A DNA stretch of 64,000 bases. Origin: Hippopus hippopus (taxonomy: Eukaryota; Mollusca; Bivalvia; Cardiida; Cardiidae). How positions within the stretch are numbered: the first letter of the stretch is position 1; each line of letters opens with the position of its first letter. Shown piece after piece: positions 40,501 to 50,200 of this stretch. The translations under genes and the position numbers were made by a program. The notes under the pieces are model-generated. The model saw only the letters and a program-made list of their open reading frames with translations. It was not told the origin of the DNA and did no database searches. Location: the NCBI GenBank assembly GCA_946811185.2, contig OX328108.1, positions 22,081,239 to 22,145,238 of the forward strand. Direction: 5' to 3'.

Positions 40501-42899
40501 GTTACTTTATCTCCTTTCCCACAGAGCACATCCTCGGTGACCCAGTTTCGATTCATTCTGTAATCGCCCCTGGGTTATTTCGCGGGCGTTTCCTCGTTCT
40601 CATGAATTATTCATGAAGCATTTTGACTGGTGATCTCAGTTTTTCTTTGAGAAAATTTAAACTATTTTTATCACAAATACGCCGTCATTTCTATTTTTTA
40701 CCTGTCGATATCCAATTACATCATTCGTTGCAAATCAAGCTTAGAGATACTTTAAATATGGCGGCGCCCATCAACACCACAATCGAGAAGCGTTTAAAAG
40801 AGATTTTCGGCGTAACACCGAAAGATTGTCAGTTAAAATAGTACACAAAGATCGATAGTGTCGTCCTTGTATTGCATAATGGCATATCTCACAAGAGACA
40901 AGCAAGCTAACGGCCGCCATATTTGTTGACAACCTCGGGTTTTTTCCAGGGTTATTTTTAGTAACGGAAGAAATTAAATTATTCTGTCTACAAGAGAGTA
41001 TTATTATGTTACCGATCTTTCGATTGGCTATTAGAGTACTTCCCGACCATATGAATATTCATAAGAAACGACGATTTGCTAGTCAATTTTCCCAGGGGTG
41101 ATGCATGGAGAGTAACGGAATGCTTCAAACCTGGGTTCCGAGGACGACCGAGCATGACTCATTTATTAGTGGTTATCTTACCATGTAACCAGTCATATGC
41201 ATGCATTCTAAGAGGGATGGGTCCATAGATCCTTTATTTTTTTCATATATCGATCTAAAGTAGCCTAAAGACTGCAATCTCTATCAAGCCAGCAGTTTGT
41301 GTTAAACAAGCATACGAGCCGTGCTTTGTGAAAGGGGGGGGGGGGGGGTTTAATGCATCTGCAAAAAGCGTCGACCCAGGTCAATTAATATGGTAAACTG
41401 GTGTCCTCTCTACTTTCAGCTTTATTGAAAACTATGCCCAATCTGTTGAACACGTCAAAAGAAGTTTTTACCCTTCACCACACCATCCCTGAGGTGAAAG
41501 ACGTTTGAAAACACCATGGGGAAAGGAGAACATGGTAACCAGCATTTTCTCCTTTTGTCCACAATGTTTTCTCCCCTTTCTGATACAAATCCTATCATTT
41601 GAGTACCATTTATTAGTCCATTGCAATTGCTTTAAATTTGGACTAGTCTAAAATTTTGTGATTTGGTTAAGAGTTGATATTTAAAAAAAGCCTCATGCCG
41701 TATCTCACTTCCTTTCAGATGATTTCAGATACTGGAGAAGAGCAGCAAGATATATGTCCGGAAGAAAATTTCTACCCAATGTTTTTTCGACCTTGGTATG
41801 TCAAAATGGACCCGACCGGAAACTACTCCTATGTGTCAGACTGTCATAGAGGTCATGTGACATGTATTTCCGGTTCGATTCTCAGGCGTTTTGTTTACAA
41901 GGTTGGTAATGAAAAGTAAAAGAAATCGAAATGAAATACAGGCAAGAACTCAACTGTGCTGTTCAGCGAACCAATCCCCATATTTCATTATCTTAGATTT
42001 TCGAAAGTAAAAGGATGTTTATTTATTTGTTCGACGTTTTTCCCTTTATATCGTGGCATCCAGTGCACCTATCAGGGTTTCTCCAAGGATTGTTTTTGTA
42101 ATAGCACGTCGCACATTCTTTCGAAGCCATCAGCTGCTTTCCCATATAAACATTAGCGAAAAAAAAAAAAAGTTAATCGGTGAGACAGGAATGAATCTTT
42201 ACATGATGACTTTCATCAATATCTCGGTAAGAATTTGGCCGAGCTTTGAAACCTAACCAGCAACCAGCGATCCCTAGGTCTCAAGCCCCGTACGTTACAG
42301 TGTTACGGCGAAAGTAAGAGAAAGTTAAATCAATCTAAACTTAACCTTCAAGACAGTGGGAAAAGGGGGTTTAATCCATATTCGTGATGCATTATACCAG
42401 CGAGTCATCACACTTTTCTTCATCCAATTAATTCGTTTTGTCTAACAACCTGCTGAAATAAGATGTAAACTGGTCCTTTGGGCTGTTGAAAATTGACCAA
42501 TAGCAAAAGGTATCGACTCAGGTCAGCCTGCGCGGATTGCGCAGGCTGACCTGAATCGATACTTTTTGCAGATGCATTTAACCTCCTTTTTCAGAGAGCA
42601 AGGCTCACTTGTGGGTGAATATGGATACCAATCTTTCTTTACAGGACAGTAGCCTCAATTCACCACGTGGATTTTTTATTATGCCAGATGAAAAAGTTGT
42701 TGTATGTGGATTCGGCAGTGACAACGTGCAAATGATAAGCGAAAATGGAGACCTTATTGGTGACCTTCTCTCGAGGTCAGACGGAATTATGGGACCACAG
42801 GAAGTGACCCTTGACCCGAAGACAAATATGATGTTTTTAACCTTTGACCCATCTAGTGGACATAGTGATAACATCAATGTTTATAAAATTAATCCATAG
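35692..42899 (+). CDS. TRIM-type RING/B-box protein, likely E3 ubiquitin ligase
   Basis: Exons 35692-37572, 41719-41901 and 42645-42899 join in phase 0 (donors GTAATT and GTTGGT, acceptors TTTCAG and TTTACAG), giving 772 codons from the first ATG and a TAG at 42897-42899. Residues 15-70 are Ser/Pro/Lys rich. A C3HC4 RING follows (C94, C97, C109, H111, C114, C117, C134, C137). A B-box 1 covers about 179-219 (C179, C182, C195, C198, C203, C206) and a B-box 2 about 241-272. A long helical, coiled-coil-like part runs to about 455. From about 510 the chain looks like NHL-type beta-propeller strands (PNGQLILVDRNNCKIKVF; KMDPTGNYSYVSDC). RING-TRIM proteins usually act as E3 ubiquitin ligases; the target is unknown. 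The real start may be ATG 35728 (760 aa), because the first ATG lies in a transposon end. Confidence 0.92.
37591..38763. mobile_element. MITE-B copy split by element O
   Basis: Left part from ATCAGCCATACTCTGG to GATACTTTTT (37813); right part resumes AAATGTATTAAAACCC and ends CACAGAGTATGGCTCATAT. It starts 18 bases after the TRIM exon 1 donor. Confidence 0.82.
37814..38725. mobile_element. Element O: hairpin-headed repeat with five internal 145-bp units
   Basis: It opens with the hairpin AGCTCACCTGAGCACG / GCTCAAGGTGAGCT (37814-37847) and ends GGCCAATGGCCCTCTTGTTTT. A TGTGTGCACTCTAGAGG block recurs at about 37914, 38056, 38208, 38351 and 38497, each followed by a GATA-CATGAAAC-x-x-GGTCAGA-type and a TTGATGATATC-type block. 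I recall similar AGCTCACCTGAGC elements across molluscs; superfamily not identified. Confidence 0.75.
38929..39129. mobile_element. MITE-G copy (about 200 bp palindrome)
   Basis: GCACCCTAATGGGATTCGTG left end, mirrored by AAATCCCATTAGGGTGTC. Inner arms ATTCGGTTAAGACTCGGGTA and ACCCGAATCTTAGCCGAAT. Confidence 0.8.
39131..39320 (+). mobile_element. MITE-D copy
   Basis: Hairpin at about 39215-39285 (GGATAGTGTAGATCCAAGATC ...), then GTCAGTGAGTCGCGCTTACC and AGCCTAAGGGTTAA. Confidence 0.75.
39321..39915. other. Intronic stretch without recognisable feature
   Basis: Part of TRIM intron 1. I see no exon or repeat boundary; an open frame on the reverse strand (39561-39764) has no supporting features. 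Confidence 0.45.
40141..40510. mobile_element. MITE-C copy inside MITE-B
   Basis: CCAATAGCGGCCAAAAAATC left end and CAATTATTGTTACTTTA right end, with the inner arms GTTAGTTGCTGTCAG and CTGCC-AGCGACTAACAC. Confidence 0.75.
40529..41149. mobile_element. TIR element J (621 bp) with short MAAP frame
   Basis: The inverted ends share CCTCGG and CCCAG blocks and then CGCCCCTGGG / CACCCCTGGG. GAGCA flanks both sides (40524-40528 and 41150-41154), a likely target duplication. It carries ATGGCGGCGCCC at 40758 opening a 27-codon frame. Confidence 0.65.
41308..41388. mobile_element. MITE-B 5' fragment with poly-G run
   Basis: ACGAGCCGTGCTTTGTGAAA is followed by about 15 G, then TTTAATGCATCTGCAAAAAG; it stops at GACCCAGGTCAA. 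Confidence 0.75.
41470..41675 (+). mobile_element. MITE-A copy
   Basis: TTTACCCTTCACCACACC left end, ATGGTAACCAGCATTTTCTCC centre, TTTGGTTAAGAGTTGA right end; it ends about 45 bp before TRIM exon 2. Confidence 0.75.
41719..41901 (+). CDS. TRIM gene exon 2
   Basis: 61 codons, phase 0 at both ends, after acceptor CTTCCTTTCAG. It encodes FRPWYVKMDPTGNYSYVSDC, a propeller blade with the Y-V-x-M-D-P-x-G pattern common in mollusc TRIM C-termini. Confidence 0.92.
42040..42300 (-). mobile_element. tRNA-derived SINE (reverse) in TRIM intron 2
   Basis: Reverse complement shows the SINE head at 42250-42300 and body blocks (GGGAAAGCAGCTGATGGCTT). Confidence 0.7.
42350..42609. mobile_element. MITE-B copy in TRIM intron 2
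   Basis: ACAGTGGGAAAAGGGGGTTT left end, GTCAGCCTGCGCGGATTGCG centre, TTCAGAGAGCAAGGCTCA right end, just upstream of exon 3. Confidence 0.82.
42645..42899 (+). CDS. TRIM gene exon 3 with stop
   Basis: 84 codons plus TAG. It encodes NSPRGFFIMPDEKVVVCGFG and further blades ending VYKINP. The acceptor lies about 35 bases after the end of a MITE-B copy. Confidence 0.92.
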   Translation, partial: DSSLNSPRGFFIMPDEKVVVCGFGSDNVQMISENGDLIGDLLSRSDGIMGPQEVTLDPKTNMMFLTFDPSSGHSDNINVYKINP

Positions 42900-42910
42900 A
42901 TATTCGTAAA

Positions 42911-43456
42911 TACACTCCGCAGAAATTATAAACCACCACTTTTAAGCTCTAATTCCCCGTAGACCTTTTTTTTTTTTTCATTACTGTCTAGAGAAGTGAT
43001 GTTTCATTTTGTTTGATTTTTTGCAGAATGATTGATTGTAAAAACATACCTCAGCCTAAGTCTGAAAAAAAGTTATGGACTTGTACTTAATAAAGGAGCT
43101 TATTTAATATCCATTCACTCAACACTGAAAATTGAAAAATCAAATTCTTGAAAACTTTATACTCATTTCTCGAATTCTGTGTTTGTGCAAATCTTCATGT
43201 TTTTTCTTATCGCTGACAAAATTTCAGTAATGTTAGCTTCTCTTTTTAACCTGTGTTTGCTCATAGACACCACAACTGTTTTGATTTCCCTCTTTTTAAA
43301 AAGACACGCCTTCTGTTGGCAAAATAGAGAATCTTTTAACTACAATACCATTATTAACGTCAATATTATAAGTTACAACTTGTTTCCATTCACCTCTCTA
43401 TTAGTCAAATTTGCAGAGGAAACAAAAGTGACAGTTTAGAATTTTTGCGGAGTGTA
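42911..43456. mobile_element. TIR element M, forming the TRIM 3' UTR
   Basis: Terminal inverted repeats TACACTCCGCAGAAATT / AATTTTTGCGGAGTGTA with TA at both ends; arms also share TAAAC and CACTTTT. It begins 11 bases after the TRIM stop. The 86-codon frame at 43179-43439 has no recognisable domain. Confidence 0.75.
43089..43094 (+). promoter_or_regulatory. Candidate TRIM poly(A) signal (AATAAA)
   Basis: First AATAAA after the stop codon, 190 bases downstream, located inside element M. Confidence 0.5.
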
Positions 43457-43617
43457 GTTTGCCCCTACTTGTCTCGGTACTACTTACTGTAGATACATGC
43501 ATTATCTTTTCTACAAAAATCACTTTCATCAATAAGTAAACAACAGCAATACAGATTATGATTAAAGTTCATTTTCTTTATTTGATTCAATACATATCCC
43601 TGAGTAAAAGGTCAGAT

Positions 43618-43745
43618 AGTATTTACCAACCGTTCTATGTTCATACCTAGCTCTAAATTCAGAGACAAACCGTTTGATTGGTCATCACATTCGGCCTCAA
43701 CCAACCAGATAGTTTGTCACAGAACCTAGAATTAAATTAGTATAT
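43618..43745. mobile_element. MITE-H-like copy, diverged
   Basis: AGTATTTACCAACCGTTCT, CGTTTGATTGGTCATCACAT and mirrored CCAACCAGATAG-type arms. Confidence 0.45.
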
Positions 43746-43841
43746 AGAAAATTCAGTTAGTGGGGCAATTTTGTCTGTTTCTTTGTTTTAATTCCCAAGA
43801 CTGCCAATAATATGAAATTGAAAGGGTGTGTCCGAAAAATT

Positions 43842-44106
43842 GAGCTGTTCTCCGTGAAAATGGGATATCATGCAAAAAGTATCGACTCGGGTCAGCCTAG
43901 GCAATCCGCTCAGGCTGACCTATAGCTAATATTTTTGATATTGGTCAATTTTCTGCATGTCCAAGAACCAGTATACGTACCTCATGGATCAGACGGTTAT
44001 TAGACAAAATGGATTTTATGGATCCATAATAATATGATGACTTGTTTGGTATAATTCATCAGAGAGATGCTTTAAATCCCCTTTTGCCGGCCGGAGCATG
44101 GCCCAA
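43842..44106. mobile_element. MITE-B copy
   Basis: TTGAGCTGTTCTCCGTGAAA left end, GTCAGCCTAGGCAATCCGCT centre, CCGGAGCATGGCCCAAAT right end. Confidence 0.78.
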
Positions 44107-44177
44107 ATAATTTCGACTGCAAGGATATTTTGGTCAGACTATCTTACAACCTATGGCTATGGGACACTACTGATCAG

Positions 44178-44505
44178 GGCCCATAGTCACCAACAATTCC
44201 TAGCAACATTCTTAGTCTTATTTTCCAGAATTTTCTAAATTTGAAAGTAACACAACTTCTGATTGGCTAAACCAAATGGTTTAGCCAATCAGAAGTTGTG
44301 TTACTTTCTAAATCCACAACCTACTAAGAATGTTCTGAAGAATGGTTGGTGAATGCGTTCCCTGGGCCGATACTTCAGTATCTTAGTATTATTCTCAAGA
44401 ATTGTCTAAATTTCGAATTGGTTGAGCCAATCAGAAATGGCGTTACTTTCTAAATCAAGAATAAGACTCAGAATGCAAATTAGAATGATTTTGTGAATAG
44501 GGTCC
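44178..44505. mobile_element. MITE-H copy plus a second partial copy
   Basis: The copy at 44178-44358 has a perfect inner palindrome, CTTCTGATTGGCTAAACCAA facing TTGGTTTAGCCAATCAGAAG. A partial copy follows at about 44380-44505. Confidence 0.8.
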
Positions 44506-44624
44506 AAGCCCACTTTTTATGAAGTCTGATTTTGATATACACTTACCGTAAGCATACTTTATATTTTTCTTTCGTATGTTCGAATTGACTGATCCATTGA
44601 ATTAAATGGTACGACTCAGTGCGC

Positions 44625-44700
44625 GAATGTGGACAGTGGAGATCAAGATCAAATCTCACTGAAGGTCCAGTCTGATCTTGGATCTACACTGTCAAATACG
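44625..44700. repeat. MITE-D hairpin
   Basis: GGACAGTGGAGATCAAGATCA pairs with CTGATCTTGGATCTACACTGTC. Confidence 0.7.
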
Positions 44701-44790
44701 GTAGTTTTCTCCTGCAATGCTAAGTTTCAAAATCTCAATATTTAGGTTGTTACCTTTGGCTGTAAATTTCTATCTAATTCTTTGAGTAGT

Positions 44791-45153
44791 TTAAAGTCAC
44801 AATAGCGACCAAAAGTAAACAATATAGTTGTTAAAATGCATTTGAATTTAAATCTTACATTCAAAAGTATGAAGATTACAATGGAGTTGACGATCTGTTT
44901 TTGTACGGTCGTTCCAAGTGTTAGTGGCTGGCAAAAAAATGAATTTTATACACAAATAAAAAGTTGCCAGGTCGCTCTGTCTTTTGTTCCCTTTTCACCT
45001 GGTTTTGAAATTCATTTTCCTGCCAGCGACTAACACTTGGACCGACCATACAAATACAGATTGTCAGTTTCACAATGATTTCCATAATTTTAAAAGGTAT
45101 GATTTGATTTCAACACCCACATTGTTTATTTTTGGCCACTCCTGGGACTTTAA
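44791..45153. mobile_element. MITE-C copy, TTAA-flanked
   Basis: TTAAAGTCACAATAGCGACC left end and CCACTCCTGGGACTTTAA right end; inner arms share GGTCG-TCCAAGTGTTAGT. Confidence 0.82.
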
Positions 45154-45289
45154 GGATAATTAATTTAGTGATCAATAATATTTGAAAACTAGAAATTAAA
45201 ACTAGTTCGACTGTGAGACAACCCGATGAAACACAAATAAAATGGTCTTGTAAGACAGTTTTTGAGACACGATAGATTCATTTAACCCC

Positions 45290-45470
45290 TGTACAGAACT
45301 TGCAGTCTGATCTTGAATTTATACTGTGCGATTGTTTAGTCAAGCCAACAAGACGATTTCTTTCTGAGTCTTTTGCGGACGGTATAGATCAAGATCAGAC
45401 TGCAGAGAACGTGCAGTCCGATCTTGTTGCTATACCGTCCGCTTGTTTAGTCAAGCCAACCTGATGATTT
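45290..45470. repeat. MITE-D hairpins, one partial and one full
   Basis: The full hairpin at 45372-45445 reads GGACGGTATAGATCAAGATCA and its mirror TGCTATACCGTCCGC. Both halves are followed by TTGTTTAGTCAAGCCAAC. Confidence 0.75.
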
Positions 45471-45543
45471 TTTTTCTCGAGTCTCGGTAGATTATACTTC
45501 GAGCCGTCGAGCTATACTGATGACGGCGTCTACAAATATAGTC

Positions 45544-46111
45544 GTCCTCGCTGGTACCGCGTCATCGATGATACCGCGGTAATCCGAAAAATACCTAATT
45601 TGCATACGTAGCGCTACCTATCCGCTGTTTACTCTATCAAATCGATCTTTTACATCGTATCGGTTAAAAAAATATCAGATTTGTCTTCATTACTGATAAG
45701 TTACTTTACTTTCAATATTCACAAATTGCAATAATAAAGCACATTTTTCCCTCAAGTGTTGAAAATAATTACCCCCTATTGATTCTACATAAAACCGATA
45801 ATTCATGTTTGACAAGTGAAGGTCGTCTACTGTGACGTCATAGCCCTCGCCGGAAACGAAAGCTACGGTACCTAAAAATGAAAATTATTTCTTTTACGAT
45901 TTTCCAAATTCCAGGAGTTAACACGGTACCATAGTGGACTCCCTTTGGAGCTAAATATATTTGTCTGAAAAACACGACTTAAACTTTGATACCAACCTCT
46001 ATTGTAACTTTACATGCAACAGTTTATCAGAGTATTGAAAATAATGCATGTGAGTTCTCTCTCTTGTCGTAAATTTTCGGCATAATTAAGTACCGCGGTA
46101 CCAGCGAGGAC
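45544..46111. mobile_element. TIR element L (about 568 bp)
   Basis: GTCCTCGCTGGTACCGCG on the left, ACCGCGGTACCAGCGAGGAC on the right. The interior has no open frame of note. Confidence 0.7.
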
Positions 46112-46200
46112 CATCCTACTCTCAATTTGGTAAAGTCTTAAATTTTTGTCGTCTATTCAATGGTTAGATTTATGTTATAGTTTAAAGGATGCATTGTATT

Positions 46201-46457
46201 TGAGTCATGTTCTGGCAAAGGGGCTTAATGCATCTGCTTGATGCATGATACCAAGCAATACCATTACTGAATAATGGATCGATATAATGCATTTTGTCTA
46301 ACAACCGACAGAATCATGGGGTTAACTGGTCATACAGAAAATTGACCAATAGCGACAAGCTTCGGCCCAGGTCAGCCTGCGCGGATTGCGCAGGCTGACC
46401 TGGGTCGAAGCTTTTCGCAGATGCATTAAGCCCCCTTTTCACAGAGCAGGGCTCATT
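46201..46457. mobile_element. MITE-B copy
   Basis: TTGAGTCATGTTCTGGCAAA left end; a long perfect centre GTCAGCCTGCGCGGATTGCG with AAGCTTCGGCCCAG / CTGGGTCGAAGCTT arms; CACAGAGCAGGGCTCAT right end. Confidence 0.85.
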
Positions 46458-46741
46458 TCTTTTTATTACTAATGAAATTTTTGTTTCATTTAATACTGAT
46501 TAAACACGAATATCGCGAGGTTATTTCTTTGCCCTAATTGCGCCAGATAAATAAAATAATCAATAATCACTCACGTGACTGAAATGTTAAAATATTCTAG
46601 GATTTTCTGACCGGTATCTGGTTGCATAATCAAAGATCAGACTTTATGCTGTGTGGGGTCTTATTTTGACATACACTGTCCGTTAAAGCAAGTGAAATTT
46701 TTCATGAGACACATAGACTAAAGAAGGCACATTTTCTATTC

Positions 46742-46868
46742 TGGTCGAATTTCAAACCAAGCAGTTTGATTGGCTGAGAGTTCCTGTCTCGACTAAACGA
46801 GTGGCTCGTGTAGGAATATAGATTTAGAACAGTATTCAGAACTGTTGGTGAATACAGTGTCAACAGTG
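46742..46868. mobile_element. MITE-H-like copy
   Basis: GCAGTTTGATTGGCTGAGAG and CAGAACTGTTGGTGAATAC-type ends; the palindrome is decayed. Confidence 0.45.
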
Positions 46869-46965
46869 CCGCTGAACTTTTTAGAGCAAACAGTTCGAAT
46901 GAGCGATATATTCGGATTATTGCATATTCGAATCATCGAAATTTAAATGTATTTGCTTTCCCCTA

Positions 46966-47101
46966 CTAGATTTGGAAGTTCTTGCATGAACAGTATCCGG
47001 GCACTTGAAAGAAATCGAAGGCCAAGGAATCACCGTCAACAATCAGCAAAGTCAGCAACGTAGGTTCTACCAGACAGGTTCCGATACATTCTCCGTATTC
47101 A
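46966..47101 (-). CDS. Secreted-protein gene exon 3 with stop
   Basis: After a pyrimidine-rich acceptor it encodes EYGECIGTCLVEPTLLTLLI, VDGDSLAFDFFQVPGYCSCK and NFQI, then TAG. The Cys spacing C-x3-C and C-x-C is the main protein-like signal. Confidence 0.6.
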
Positions 47102-47221
47102 CTGAAACAGGAAGAGCATGAATTATCATGTGGAAAGACGGACAGATAGACAGACAGACTGACAGAGTGAGCCAGAGAGACAGACACACAAAGCGAGCCA
47201 GATAGAAAGATAGAAAGCGCC

Positions 47222-47285
<64 letters not shown>

Positions 47286-50200
47286 CAAAAACGAAATTGA
47301 TATTTTGGATCAGTATTCACCAACTATTCTTAAGTTCATTCATAGTCTAACTCTGGATATAGAAAGTAACACAACTGCTGATGGGTTAGCCAATCAGAAG
47401 TTATGTTACTTTGAAATTTAGAAAACTCTTTAGAATAAGACTAAGACCGTCCTTAAGATTTGTTGGTGAATACGGACCATGATCTTCGTAACACTTAGGC
47501 TACTAAGCGCGACTTAAGGCCATTTAATGGCCAGTATAGATTAAGACTGTACAGAACATGCAGTCTGTAAGTAAGTGATTTTCCCCAAAATATTACCTTA
47601 AATTTGCAATGTCTATTTGTCTATTTTCTTATTTTTTTTTAATTGAAAATTGGCTGGAAAATTCAATTGATCTAATATAGTAGAGAAAGGGTTAAAAAGC
47701 GAAGAACATTTCATTAATTGAGCACAGGTAAAAAAGAGATTACCTCGCACACATATAGTAACAATAAAATTACACTTACACACATGATCCATGGGGTATA
47801 TATTGATACCTTGGTGGTGCAGAATCTGGCATATGAACGATTGATTTCTTCTCTCCACTTAAATTAGTCATTGTATAGTTTATCGTATGCACTATTTTCC
47901 TAAATAAATAAATAAATGAATTGTGGAAAAAGGGGAAAATGCTGGTGACCAGCTTTTTCTCCTTTTCCCACAAAGTATTCAAAAGCCTTGCTTTGAGAAA
48001 AAACGCTTTTGAAAACATGATGGAAAGAGGAGAAAATGCTGGTGACCAGCTTTTTCTCCTCTTCTGCGTTATGTTTTCACCGTTTCAAAGACATACTAGT
48101 ATCATATCGTTTGAGCTATATTTAATTTGTCGTCTGAAAATGCTTTAAAAATGGAAAAGTCCAATATTTTGTCGTCTGGTAAAGAGTTAAAAATATATTT
48201 ACATAGAACTTTATTGAGAGTCAAACGGTACGTTTAAACACTCGAAACATAAGTATGGTACATTCCAATGTACAGACGAAAGGATCAAATATCTTCCTAG
48301 GACTGTGGCATAGTATTGCAGCATTATTGACCTTCAGTGAGTAGGCTTAGGACGTTTTAAATACGTTTTGCCGAACAGTGTATACATTAAGAATGTTCAG
48401 TCTGATATTTGATTTACGCCTTTCGAAATTATGCGACAACAGCCACAACAAGGACAACAACAACAAAGACCATGACGACGACTGTAATAACATATTTCAT
48501 ACTTTCCGGTAGTTTATCGAGAAATAACGATGAAATATTTTTCGATATTTCATGGTTACAACCAGTGAAAAATACCGATCTTTGTATTTTAACTATTCAA
48601 TTGAAGGCGGAAACAGTAGTTCCCGCGCACTAGTTACCTAGGTAAACAACGCGTGACATTCAACCAGCATCTTCGCAAGCCAAGGATACTAAGGTAGTAC
48701 CCTTGGCCGCTCGCCTCTTTAAAAATCGAAGCTGCCGCTGCGCCATTTCATTGGATGCGATCAAAACCCATCGCGTCCAATCAAACCATCCGTAACAAGA
48801 AATCTTTCGCAAAACAGAAAACAATAATGGCGGCGCCCGTCAAAAACAAAAGTTGTCGTGTTTGTGATGAAAATTTGCCAAAAAAGAATAAACGATCGAT
48901 ATTTAATGAGTTTTTCATAGTTTACGATCAATTATGTGGAATATTAGGACGGGTTCCACAGCCAAATGATTGCGAATCATCGTATGTCTGTTCGTCTTGT
49001 TTTGATGCATAGCCTAACAAATTTTATTACAAGCATTTTGATTGGTCAGAAATAACATCAGCAAAGGTTACGCAACTCGTGATATTCGATAGGTGGCGCA
49101 GCGGGAGTTTCGATTTTTAAAGAGGCGAGCGGCCAAGGGTACGTAACGAACAAAGTGGAGTTAGTATCCTTGGCTTGCGAAGATGTTCAACCAGATGAAA
49201 AGATGACGTAATTTACCCTACTTTTCCCGCGCTTTACGTAATTTTGTGATGCATTGTTATGCGGAGGGGGTACTCCACGGGGAATAACCAAAAAGAACTG
49301 TACTGGATTTTGATGTAAGTTCCCCACAAAAGGGTTTAAAGCATGAAATTAATAGAATATTTGTTTTTTTCGATGAAGATCGCAGCACTCGTGAAAATAT
49401 TACCGATGATGTTCACTCGATGAAATAAATTTCGATCTTTCGCTGTAAAAATATATATATATCCTCTATATCTACAACGACGACGGCGGCAGAGACGACG
49501 ACAACGACTTGAAAATAACAGCAATGGCGATGACAATAACAACAACTGCAACGACCACATTTGAATAATAACTAGGTGCCTTCACCGTTGTCTGCGCATG
49601 TCATGTTCTACGAAGATTCGACCTGTCTGCTATGACGCATCACCCATCCCATATACAAGGGAAAAGTAGGGCTTATACCAAAGCTATTACCCAAGCCTGT
49701 AGGGGCTGTTTTAATAAATGGCCGGTGCATAGGTTACATGGTACCTGATCATAGCTGAATGAATCGCACCAGGTAGAGTTTATTGGGTAAACGTTTATCT
49801 TATTTTGAAATTCAAAGTAATGGTTGTCGTTTGGAAAAATAGTTCGGTACTGCTCCCAGAATGCCTAAATCAGTTAGATTTGTATTTGAAGAATGCCATC
49901 TAGCGGAAGATAATGGGTGCCTTCACTGCTTTGTATGAATTGTCGTATTGTCCTTGGTTGCGACATCCTGGTGGTAACAACAACGACAAAAAGCGATGAC
50001 AACAACACAAACAATGACGACTCCAACAATATTAACAAAGTTACAAGTGAGCACCGCACTGTGAAAAGGGAGTTTAGAGTATGTCTGTGATCCATTAGAC
50101 CAAGGAAGTAATCACATAACAATGGATTAATAAATGCATTTAGTCCAACGACCAACTGTGAATCATGAGGTAAACTGATCCATTGACATGCAGAAAATTG

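Larger units (their letters stand above)
39916..41165. mobile_element. MITE-B copy interrupted by MITE-C and element J
   Basis: Left part 39916-40140 (GGCCATGCTCCGGCAAAAGG ... GATACTTGTTGTAAATG). After the MITE-C (to about 40510) the MITE-B text resumes CTTTCCCACAGAGCA, and after element J it finishes GAGCATGACTCATTT. Confidence 0.7.

Noticed and set aside
43179..43439. 86-codon hydrophobic frame after the TRIM gene
   Set aside because: It lies inside TIR element M and partly in its inverted end; composition follows AT-rich sequence.
47067..47323. Ser-Leu repeat frames upstream of exon 3 of the minus-strand gene
   Set aside because: Microsatellite translation; only the part after the acceptor at 47101 is kept as coding.
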